From Bacteroidales bacterium (GTDB taxonomy: Bacteria > Bacteroidota > Bacteroidia > Bacteroidales > UBA3663): a stretch of DNA of 64,000 nucleotides. The notes under the pieces are model-generated. The model searched no databases. It was not told where the DNA came from and saw only the letters and a list, made by a program, of their open reading frames with translations. A program made the translations under genes and the position numbers. Where the stretch lies: positions 62,001 through 126,000 of the forward strand of contig JAFZTS010000067.1 in NCBI GenBank assembly GCA_017618715.1, in the 5' to 3' direction. This document shows positions 53,023 to 60,850 of the stretch, one piece after another. How positions within the stretch are numbered: the stretch's first letter is position 1; the number at the start of each line of letters is the position of its first letter.

Positions 53023-56000
53023 ATGAAAACTAAAATTGCATTTCCTTCGGTCATCGCCCACATGGTAATGGCGATGGTGTTTATGTTCTCATCAAACCAC
53101 GTGATGTCGCAGGAAGTGGCCCAGACACGTGGCATCGGCCTATACCCCGGTGATCCCAATGAGTATTTCGCCCCATATACCTATTTTTATCCCAGCGAAG
53201 ACTCCACCTTCTTTCCCAACGTCGCCCGGCATCGTGCAGCTTGGGCCTCTTCGTCGCGCGACTACAACCACACAGCGCATCTCGTCACCGATGGCATCAT
53301 CGGACAAGATGATCCTTCGCTACTCACCGTGACCACCCCTACAGGCATCTTGCCACGTCGTGAGGCCGAATGGTCCATCGATGGTGGACCGTTCTCGCGC
53401 AACATCCTCATGGGAAACACCACCTGGCTGCAGTACAATTGGAGCGGTGCATGTCGAGTAGAGGCTGCCAAGGTCAGGTTGCAAGGTTTGGTGGCTTACG
53501 ACGAAGGCGTGGCCAAGCAGGGCTATGCCATTCGCATCCAGACCTCTGACGATGGCGAAAAGTGGCAAACCGTAGGCGAAAGGGTAGGGACGGGTTTGCC
53601 TGGTGCTCCGTTGCAATATAAGCTGCATTCCGATCCCAACAAACAGGAGTCGCAGGACTATCTGCCCGCCCGTAAGCTCGACGAACTGATCGCTCTCCAA
53701 CTACCCGTCCAGACGCAGCACGTCAGGCTTTTGTTCGAGATGGCGGGTGCCGCCCATTGGGATATTCACGAGGTGCAGTTCATGGATGACAACCACACCC
53801 TTGTCGATGTCTTGCCTTCTAAGTTTTTCAGCAGCATGTGGATCAGCGAGGGAGGGGGCGAACAGTGGCTTTACGTTGACATATGTGAACCTTTGCCCAT
53901 CCGTCAGATTCATTTCGATTGGTATCAGGCGCCGAAGAGTGGAGGCGTCGAGATTTCCAACGATGCCGTTTCATGGCAACGTGTGGCCGATTTGCCCAAC
54001 GATATCCTTCAGGGCCATTCGACCATCACCCTCAACAGTCCTGACCTTTGGGCCCGCTATGTGCGTGTCACGATGAACGAAGCGGGTCCGGCTGGCTACT
54101 ATGCTTTGAGGGAGATGCAGGTGCTTTCCGACGTGGTGCTCGATATTATGCCCCATGGCGAGGCAGGTCTTCGCGATGGCCGTTATTACCTGAGTGGATG
54201 GAATTGGTTGTTGCAGCGAGCTTCGGAAGTGAAGGCAAGCGGAGAGGAACTATCTTCGTCTCTTGATGTTTCTATCGATGAGGAATTGTTTTCCGATTGG
54301 TTACCCGCCACCGTCCCCGGTACAGTACTCGCTTCATACGTGAATCTGGATGCAGTGCCCGATCCCAACTATGCCGACAATGTCGATCAGATCTCCGAAT
54401 CGTTCTTCCGTTCCAACTTCTGGTACGTTGATCAGTTCGCTGTGCCCCGTGAGATGCTGGGCACCCAGCAGTGGCTCAATTTCGACGGCATCAACTGGAA
54501 GGCTAACGTTTTCCTCAATGGGCATCGTTTGGGCAGCATCGAGGGTGCCTTCCAGCGTGGGCGCTTCAATGTCACTGGATTGCTTCGTGAAGAGGACAAC
54601 AATCTTGCGGTCGAGATCATCTGCAACGACCACTTCGCCGCCATCAAGGAGAAGGATGCCAATAGCACGCAGTTCAATGGTGGTCTCCTCGGTGCCGACA
54701 ATCCAACCTTCCACGCTTCGGTAGGCTGGGACTGGATTACCACTGTCCGTGGTCGTGAGGCAGGTATCTGGAACGAGGTTTATATCACCACCACAGGCAT
54801 GGTCACGGTGAGCGACCCCTATGTGCAGACCCAATTGTCGCCCGATGGTCAAACTGTCAGCATCACGCCTTCGGTATTCGTTCAAAACAACGACGATCGT
54901 CTCGTCTCAGGCGTACTCAGCGGTTATATCGGCGATGTGCGTTTCGAACAGGATATCACCCTGCCTGCCCAGACCGAATTTGAGGTCCGTTTCCAGCCTT
55001 CTCAATTCCCGCAGCTCGTGGGTGATGACTTCCACCTTTGGTGGCCAAATGGCTATGGCGAGCCTTATCTCTACGATGCTGGTTTCACCTTTACACCCAA
55101 AGACGGGCAATCCTCTTCGATCGACTACAAGGCTGGATTGCGCGAGATGCACTATACTGGACTGCGCGATAGCCTGCAGATCTTCATCAATGGCCGTCGT
55201 TTCATCCCGCTGGGCGGCAACTGGGGCTTCGACGAACACAACCTGCTCTACCGCTCCCGCGAATACGACATCGCCGTGGGCTATCATCGCGACATGAACT
55301 TCACGATGATCCGCAACTGGGTAGGCCAGGTGGGTGACGAAGCGTTCTACGAGGCATGCGACCGTCATGGCATCATGATCTGGCAGGACTTCTGGCTCGC
55401 CAATCCTGCCGACGGTCCCGATCCCTACGACGATGTGATGTTCCTCCGTAATGCCGAGGATTACGTGCGCCGTATGCGTAGCCACGCCAGCATCGGTCTC
55501 TATTGCGGGCGCAACGAAGGTTTCCCGCCCGAAGCCATCGACCGCAAATTGCGCGAGTATGTTCACACCCTCACCCCGGGTATGGAATACATCTCGCACT
55601 CCTCGTCCGAAGGCGTCAGTGGTGGTGGCCCTTATTGGGCTTTGACGATGCCCGAATACTTCACGCGTCAGAGCGGCAAGATACATTCCGAACGTGGCAT
55701 GCCCAATGTGATGAACATCGAGAGTCTGCGTCGCACGCTCAGTCCCGCTTCCCTTTGGCCGCAGAATGTCGAATGGGGACAGCACGACTACACGTTGCAG
55801 GGAGCGCAGCGTGCCGCCATCTTCAATAAGTTTGTCGAAACAGGTTTTGGCCAGGCTCGCGATGCCGAGGAGTTCACCCGGTGGGCACAACTCATCAACT
55901 ACAATGGTTATCGTGGCATGTTCGAATCGACAAGCCGCAGCCGTGCCGGTCTGCTGCTTTGGATGAGCCATCCCTGTTGGCCCTCGATGGTTTGGCAGAC

Positions 56001-56646
56001 CTACGACTATTATTTCGACCCTACTGCCGCCTACTTCGGCTGCAAGAAGGCCTGTGAGCCTCTTCACATCCAGTACAACGCCCTTACCGACAGCATCGAG
56101 GTAGTCAACCATTCCGCAGGCTCTCGCTCCAACCTCACCGCCATCGTCTCCCTCTACGATCTCAAGGGCAAGCGAATCAGCCAGCAGAAGCTCCGCATCA
56201 ACAGCTTTGAGGACACAACCCTGCCCATCGCTCATCGCTCACAACTCAAGACTCAAGACTCACAACCCAAAACCGTCTCCTTCCTCCGCCTTCAGCTCCA
56301 AGAAGGTGCCGAGGTCCTCTCCGAGAATCTCTACATCCTTTCAAGCGAAGAGGGCAACTATCGTGCTTTGTCCACCCTGCCAAAGCCAAAGGTCGAACAG
56401 CGTGTAGTCCTCACCAAGGATCACGAAACGCAGCAGGCCGATGTCACGTTGAGCAATCGAGGCAAGACCCCTGCTGTCTTCCTGCGTCTGAATCTGAAAG
56501 GTACCGACGGCGAGCAGATCCTCCCCGTCATTTACAGCGACAACTACATTACCCTGATGCCCGGCGAATCAAAGACCATCCACGTCACATGGAAACTCGA
56601 GGACTCCCGTTGTCAGCAGCCAATCTTCGAAGTCACCAGTCTTTAA
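53023..56646 (+). CDS. Secreted GH2 family glycoside hydrolase (beta-mannosidase or exo-glucosaminidase type)
   Basis: A 1207-residue protein with signal peptide (cleavage near residue 29, HVMSQ). Residues 60-375 hold two F5/8-type (discoidin-like) binding regions, then comes the GH2 sugar-binding, immunoglobulin-like and TIM-barrel domains. Catalytic residues fit GH2: acid/base E832 in CGRNEGFPPE and nucleophile E890 in HSERGMPN. A C-terminal beta-sandwich closes the protein. GH2 members of this layout cut beta-mannosides or exo-beta-glucosaminides; the sugar cannot be told here. The ATG at 53023 is chosen because it opens the signal peptide; a much longer frame starts in the cyclophilin gene. 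No susC/susD pair lies nearby. Confidence 0.86.
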   Translation: MKTKIAFPSVIAHMVMAMVFMFSSNHVMSQEVAQTRGIGLYPGDPNEYFAPYTYFYPSEDSTFFPNVARHRAAWASSSRDYNHTAHLVTDGIIGQDDPSLLTVTTPTGILPRREAEWSIDGGPFSRNILMGNTTWLQYNWSGACRVEAAKVRLQGLVAYDEGVAKQGYAIRIQTSDDGEKWQTVGERVGTGLPGAPLQYKLHSDPNKQESQDYLPARKLDELIALQLPVQTQHVRLLFEMAGAAHWDIHEVQFMDDNHTLVDVLPSKFFSSMWISEGGGEQWLYVDICEPLPIRQIHFDWYQAPKSGGVEISNDAVSWQRVADLPNDILQGHSTITLNSPDLWARYVRVTMNEAGPAGYYALREMQVLSDVVLDIMPHGEAGLRDGRYYLSGWNWLLQRASEVKASGEELSSSLDVSIDEELFSDWLPATVPGTVLASYVNLDAVPDPNYADNVDQISESFFRSNFWYVDQFAVPREMLGTQQWLNFDGINWKANVFLNGHRLGSIEGAFQRGRFNVTGLLREEDNNLAVEIICNDHFAAIKEKDANSTQFNGGLLGADNPTFHASVGWDWITTVRGREAGIWNEVYITTTGMVTVSDPYVQTQLSPDGQTVSITPSVFVQNNDDRLVSGVLSGYIGDVRFEQDITLPAQTEFEVRFQPSQFPQLVGDDFHLWWPNGYGEPYLYDAGFTFTPKDGQSSSIDYKAGLREMHYTGLRDSLQIFINGRRFIPLGGNWGFDEHNLLYRSREYDIAVGYHRDMNFTMIRNWVGQVGDEAFYEACDRHGIMIWQDFWLANPADGPDPYDDVMFLRNAEDYVRRMRSHASIGLYCGRNEGFPPEAIDRKLREYVHTLTPGMEYISHSSSEGVSGGGPYWALTMPEYFTRQSGKIHSERGMPNVMNIESLRRTLSPASLWPQNVEWGQHDYTLQGAQRAAIFNKFVETGFGQARDAEEFTRWAQLINYNGYRGMFESTSRSRAGLLLWMSHPCWPSMVWQTYDYYFDPTAAYFGCKKACEPLHIQYNALTDSIEVVNHSAGSRSNLTAIVSLYDLKGKRISQQKLRINSFEDTTLPIAHRSQLKTQDSQPKTVSFLRLQLQEGAEVLSENLYILSSEEGNYRALSTLPKPKVEQRVVLTKDHETQQADVTLSNRGKTPAVFLRLNLKGTDGEQILPVIYSDNYITLMPGESKTIHVTWKLEDSRCQQPIFEVTSL

Positions 56647-56950
56647 TTCCCTCGTCCTTCCTCGTGCCCCCTCCGTGTCTTTGTCGCGGCCGTTTTTGGC
56701 CGCGCTCTCTCCCGCGTCGTCCCCGTTGCGGCCGTGCATGGCCGCCCCTCAACCCTCCCAAATTATCAAGCGGAGCAAGCAAAAAGGCTACAAATATGTA
56801 ACAATATGCCCATTTCCCATGATTTGAAGGTATAGTTTGCAAAAGTTATCGAAAAACCATATACCTTTGCAAGCGTCCTTGTAATAAGGTCCATTTCTGA
56901 ATAATTGTTTTTCAATATGACTATTGTCAGTCTTCTTATTACATATTATT
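56647..56950. other. Intergenic region between GH2 and inositol-phosphate synthase
   Basis: Contains two G/C-rich hairpins (CGCGGCC...GGCCGCG at 56685-56704; GCGGCC...GGCCGC at 56728-56745) without T-runs, and the MIPS promoter at 56836-56869. No gene is seen. Confidence 0.7.
56836..56869 (+). promoter_or_regulatory. Promoter of inositol-3-phosphate synthase
   Basis: TTTG at 56836-56839 and TACCTTTG at 56862-56869, spacing 22 bases. Confidence 0.75.
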
Positions 56951-58258
56951 ATGAACAAACTAACTGTTAAGCCCGCAGAGGGCAAACTTGGTATTTTAGT
57001 CGTCGGCAACGGCGCAGTAGCAACAACTTTTATGACGGGTGTATTGATGGCACGCCGTGGGCTGGCTAAGCCCATCGGCTCGATGACTCAGTATGACAAG
57101 GTTCGTGTAGGGCGTGGAGCCGACAAGCGCTATCTGCATTATGGCGACATCGTATCCCTTGCCAACCTCAACGACATTGTCTTCGGCTGTTGGGATGTAT
57201 ATCCGCAGAACGCCTATCAGAGTGCCGTCTATGCCGAAGTGCTGAAACGCGAAGACATCGAGCCTGTGCGCGATGAACTCGAAAAGATCGTGCCGATGCC
57301 AGCCGCCTTCGACAAGAACTATGCGAAGCGTCTCGACGGTGACAACGTGAAGCCCTGCAAGAACCGTTGGCAAATGGTCGAGATGTTGCGCGACGACATC
57401 CGCCGCTTCCGCAAGGAGCAAAACTGCGACCGCGTTGTGGTGCTTTGGGCCGCCTCAACCGAAATCTATGTGCCTGTCAACAAGGATGTCCACTATCGTC
57501 TGCAGGATCTCGAACAAGCCATGCAGGCCGATGACCGCGAACACATCGCACCTTCGATGTGCTACGCCTATGCTGCCCTCATCGAAGGCTGTCCGTTTGT
57601 GATGGGCGCACCAAACACCACAGTCGATATTCCTGCCATGTGGGAACTGGCCGAAAAGACGAAGATGCCAATTGCCGGCAAGGACTTCAAGACGGGACAG
57701 ACACTGGTTAAGAGTGGCTTTGCTCCAATCATCGGCACTCGCTGCCTCGGTCTCGAAGGCTGGTTCTCGACCAACATCCTCGGCAACCGTGACGGTCTGG
57801 TGCTCGACGTGCCCGAAAACTTCCGCACCAAGGAAGTCAGCAAGCTCTCCACACTCGAAACCATCCTCAAAGCCGACGAGCAGCCCGATCTCTACAGCGA
57901 CTACTACCACAAGGTGCGTATCAACTACTATCCTCCGCGCAACGATAACAAGGAGTCGTGGGACAATATCGACATCCGTGGCTGGATGAACTACCCGATG
58001 CAGATCAAGATCAACTTCCTCTGCCGCGACAGCATCCTGGCTGCACCCGTCTGCCTCGACCTCTGTCTGCTCATCGACCTTGCAGCACGTGCAGGCCGCT
58101 TCGGCACCCAGCGTTTCCTCTCGTTCTTCCTCAAGTCACCCATGCATGACTACACACGTGGTGAGGAGGCCGTAAATCACCTCTACCAGCAGCACACCAT
58201 GCTCAAGAATGCCATCCGCGAAATGGGAGGCTTCGAACCCGACGAGGAAATTGATTAG
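56951..58258 (+). CDS. ino1: myo-Inositol-1-phosphate synthase
   Basis: A 435-residue NAD-dependent isomerase that makes inositol phosphate from glucose-6-phosphate. VVGNGAVATTFMTGVLM binds NAD; the middle has VVLWAASTEIYVPV, NTTVDIPAMWELAEKTKMPI and AGKDFKTGQTLVKSGFAPII and ends with a DVPENFRTKEVSKLS loop. In Bacteroidota this enzyme supplies inositol lipids. Here it is alone, without the CDP-alcohol transferase genes that often accompany it. ATG at 56951 is preferred over an upstream GTG. Confidence 0.93.
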   Translation: MNKLTVKPAEGKLGILVVGNGAVATTFMTGVLMARRGLAKPIGSMTQYDKVRVGRGADKRYLHYGDIVSLANLNDIVFGCWDVYPQNAYQSAVYAEVLKREDIEPVRDELEKIVPMPAAFDKNYAKRLDGDNVKPCKNRWQMVEMLRDDIRRFRKEQNCDRVVVLWAASTEIYVPVNKDVHYRLQDLEQAMQADDREHIAPSMCYAYAALIEGCPFVMGAPNTTVDIPAMWELAEKTKMPIAGKDFKTGQTLVKSGFAPIIGTRCLGLEGWFSTNILGNRDGLVLDVPENFRTKEVSKLSTLETILKADEQPDLYSDYYHKVRINYYPPRNDNKESWDNIDIRGWMNYPMQIKINFLCRDSILAAPVCLDLCLLIDLAARAGRFGTQRFLSFFLKSPMHDYTRGEEAVNHLYQQHTMLKNAIREMGGFEPDEEID

Positions 58259-58275
58259 GATTTCATTCAATCAGT

Positions 58276-58332
58276 AAGCTATGGCCCTCTGAATCTTCCT
58301 AAACAAGGGGATTCAGAGGGCCATAGCTTTTT
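58276..58332 (+). terminator. Terminator of inositol-3-phosphate synthase
   Basis: A 20-bp stem (58276-58295 with 58310-58329) around a loop of 14 bases, followed by T bases. Confidence 0.95.
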
Positions 58333-58397
58333 AATTATTTATATCGATTATTTCTTCTTTGCCAATGACCTTGTCATAGTCAGTGGTTGTGCATCTT

Positions 58398-59396
58398 TTA
58401 CTCTGGCATTAATTCACCGCTCTTTGGCAGCTGCTTCCAGCCCTCACCATAGGTGTCGTAGGCATCGGTAACGACGACGAAGGCACGGGGATCGGCTTCG
58501 CGGATGGCTTCTTTCACGCCAGGCACTTCCTTGTTGTGGATAACGAGGAAGAGCATCTCCTTGTCGCCATCGGAATAGAGACCCTTGCTGCGGATGCGCG
58601 TAGCCGAGCGCTCAAGGTCCTTGAGGATGTAATTGCGCAGCTCTGGTATCGGCTTCTCGCTGACGATGAAGAGCAGTTTGTCGTCCTTGTTGCCGGCGAT
58701 GACACGAGCAATGACGCGCGACGATACGTAGATGGCGATGAGCGAATAGAACGAGAGCAGGCAGCTCTCCTTGCCTACGGGCTCGTCGCTGCCGACACCG
58801 AAGCCGATAACCACAAGGCCGAAGAGCACCACCAGGCCATCGACAATGAGCAAGCCGTTGGAGAACGGTATCTTCAGATATTTCTGAATAATCATCGCCA
58901 CAATGTCCGATCCGCCTGTCGTGGCCTTGCTCATCACCACTATACCGCAGCCGATACCAATCACGACGGCTCCCATTAGGGTAGCGAGAAGCAGGTGGTT
59001 CGACATGTCAAGACGACCACCGCATAGGAGTGCGGGATCCAGGACTTCGAGCGCAGCCTGCGAGGGGTAGGCGAGGGTTGACATCGTGTTCATGACGAGT
59101 GGTGTCACCAATGCTGCCACGATGGTGCGACTACCGAGTTTGGCACCGAGCAGAAGCACGCTGGTGATGAGCAACGGGATGTCGAAGCAATAGCCGAAAG
59201 TACCCACCTGAATGGAGGGGAAGAGGTTATGGAGCACGATGCTGGCACCATAGACACCGCCCGGGATGATGTTGTATGGATTGATGAAGAAGACGAAACC
59301 TGCGGCCATGATGGCATCACCGATAAAGATGCCCGCCCACTCGAGCCACCAGCGCCACGAAGTGAGCTTTTCACTTACTGTCTTGATCCTTTTCAT
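58398..59396 (-). CDS. YitT family membrane protein
   Basis: A 332-residue inner-membrane protein with five or six helices in the DUF161-type N-terminal part (FINPYNIIPGGVYGASIVLH, then VVMSKATTGGSDIVAMI, GLLIVDGLVVLFGLVVIGFG) and a soluble DUF2179 tail (VSEKPIPELRNYILKDLERS, then GVKEAIREADPRAFVVVTDA). Function of the family is unknown; transport is suspected. Stands alone and leftward; no promoter matching the local consensus was found before it. Confidence 0.9.
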   Translation of the reverse strand: MKRIKTVSEKLTSWRWWLEWAGIFIGDAIMAAGFVFFINPYNIIPGGVYGASIVLHNLFPSIQVGTFGYCFDIPLLITSVLLLGAKLGSRTIVAALVTPLVMNTMSTLAYPSQAALEVLDPALLCGGRLDMSNHLLLATLMGAVVIGIGCGIVVMSKATTGGSDIVAMIIQKYLKIPFSNGLLIVDGLVVLFGLVVIGFGVGSDEPVGKESCLLSFYSLIAIYVSSRVIARVIAGNKDDKLLFIVSEKPIPELRNYILKDLERSATRIRSKGLYSDGDKEMLFLVIHNKEVPGVKEAIREADPRAFVVVTDAYDTYGEGWKQLPKSGELMPE

Positions 59397-59467
59397 ATCT
59401 CTTTTCGATATTTTTGGTTTACAAAATGTATATGTTTTATGTAAATTGCTTAAATTATGTCAAAAAA

Positions 59468-59499
59468 TTTGCGGTTTTCTTACAAAAGCGTTATCTTTG
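59468..59499 (+). promoter_or_regulatory. Promoter of ddh
   Basis: TTTG at 59468-59471 and TATCTTTG at 59492-59499 are 20 bases apart, 54 bases before the ddh ATG. Confidence 0.85.
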
Positions 59500-59552
59500 C
59501 GCGGATTTTCCGGTAACCATAAACCCCAAAAACCTCAAACCCTCAAAATAAA

Positions 59553-60452
59553 ATGAAGAAGATTCGTGCAGCCATCGTTGGTTATGGTAACATCGGCAAG
59601 TATGCGCTCGAAGCCATCGAGGCAGCTCCCGACTTTGAATGCGCGGGCGTAGTGCGCCGTGCAGGTGCTGAGAACAAACCCGCCGAACTGGCAGACTATC
59701 CTGCGGTGAAGAACATCCAGGAGCTGAATGATGTTGATGTGGCCATCCTTGCCACTCCCACCCGTAAGGTGGAGGAGTATGCCAAGCAATGCCTTGCCCT
59801 TGGCATCAATACGGTCGATTCGTTCGACATTCATACCAAGATCGTTGACCTGCGTCGTTCGCTCGATGCCATAGCGAAGGCTAACAACGCTGTGAGCATC
59901 ATCTCGGCAGGTTGGGATCCGGGCTCTGACTCCATCGTTCGTTCGCTTATGGAAAGCCTTGCTCCCAAGGGTGTCAGCTATACCAACTTCGGCCCTGGTC
60001 GTTCGATGGGTCACTCGGTAGCCGTGCGTGCCATTGACGGTGTGAAGGATGCGTTGTCGATGACCATTCCGTTGGGTACGGGCATTCATCGTCGCATGGT
60101 CTATGTCGAGCTTGAGGACGGTGCAGACTTCAAAACCGTCGAAGCTGCCATCAAGGCCGATCCCTACTTCGTGAACGACGAGACGCACGTTCAGCAGGTC
60201 GCCAGTGTCGATGACCTCAACGATGTGGGCCATGGTGTGAACCTCACACGCAAGGGCGTGTCAGGCAAGACTCACAATCAGTTGTTCGAGTTCAACATGA
60301 AGATCAACAATCCCGCACTGACGTCGCAGGTGCTCGTCAACGTGGCACGTGCCGCCATGAAGCAACAGCCTGGAGCCTACACGATGATCGAAATCCCGGT
60401 AATCGACATGCTTTGCGGCGACCGGGAGGAGCTGATCCGTCACCTGGTATAA
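59553..60452 (+). CDS. ddh: meso-Diaminopimelate dehydrogenase
   Basis: A 299-residue NADPH enzyme that makes meso-diaminopimelate directly from tetrahydrodipicolinate and ammonia, for peptidoglycan and lysine. [15 protein letters not shown] binds the cofactor, with [33 protein letters not shown] and [15 protein letters not shown] as further family motifs. It stands alone. With asd elsewhere in the window it suggests the one-step DAP route. Confidence 0.95.
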   Translation: MKKIRAAIVGYGNIGKYALEAIEAAPDFECAGVVRRAGAENKPAELADYPAVKNIQELNDVDVAILATPTRKVEEYAKQCLALGINTVDSFDIHTKIVDLRRSLDAIAKANNAVSIISAGWDPGSDSIVRSLMESLAPKGVSYTNFGPGRSMGHSVAVRAIDGVKDALSMTIPLGTGIHRRMVYVELEDGADFKTVEAAIKADPYFVNDETHVQQVASVDDLNDVGHGVNLTRKGVSGKTHNQLFEFNMKINNPALTSQVLVNVARAAMKQQPGAYTMIEIPVIDMLCGDREELIRHLV

Positions 60453-60487
60453 ACCGCCGATGAGCCGATGACGCTGTTTTCGGCGTG

Positions 60488-60519
60488 CAAAGATACGCAG
60501 ATTTTCGCGGTTTGCCAAA
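60488..60519 (-). promoter_or_regulatory. Leftward promoter facing into ddh (possible antisense)
   Basis: On the minus strand TATCTTTG (60488-60495) and TTTG (60516-60519) are 20 bases apart. No gene for it lies downstream on that strand; it would transcribe antisense to ddh. Confidence 0.6.
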
Positions 60520-60563
60520 TTTTTATGCATAAAAGTGTTGTAAAAATTTGATTGCCCTATCAT

Positions 60564-60614
60564 AACCTGCGACTTGAACAATCGATACACGAACGTTCAA
60601 GCCGCAGGTTTTTA
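60564..60614 (+). terminator. Terminator of ddh
   Basis: AACCTGCGACTTGAAC (60564-60579) pairs with 60595-60610 with one mismatch, followed by TTTTA. Confidence 0.9.
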
Positions 60615-60706
60615 TAGTGTATTATAGGGAAAAGATACCATTTTAATTGTATAATTGTAACATTTCATCTTTTTTTGATACAAAAAGCACTTTTTTCCTT
60701 CTATCT

Positions 60707-60738
60707 ATTGGATAATATAAATATAATAACTAACTTTG
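60707..60738 (+). promoter_or_regulatory. Promoter of the LruC gene
   Basis: ATTG at 60707-60710 and TAACTTTG at 60731-60738 are 20 bases apart, with a leader of about 105 bases. Confidence 0.75.
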
Positions 60739-60850
60739 CAGCCGTTTATTGCCTTCGGCGAGCCCCACGTTACCATTTATCACGGGATCAACGCAAAGAT
60801 AATACATACAAAACATATATCATTCATTATTTTACTTTAATCAAATTTCA

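Larger units (their letters stand above)
60453..60850. other. Intergenic region between ddh and the LruC gene
   Basis: Holds a leftward promoter pointing into ddh (60488-60519), the ddh terminator (60564-60614) and the LruC promoter (60707-60738). No gene seen. Confidence 0.8.

Noticed and set aside
54907..56235. Open frame of 442 codons opposite the GH2 gene
   Set aside because: It has no start context or family motif and lies inside the conserved catalytic part of GH2.
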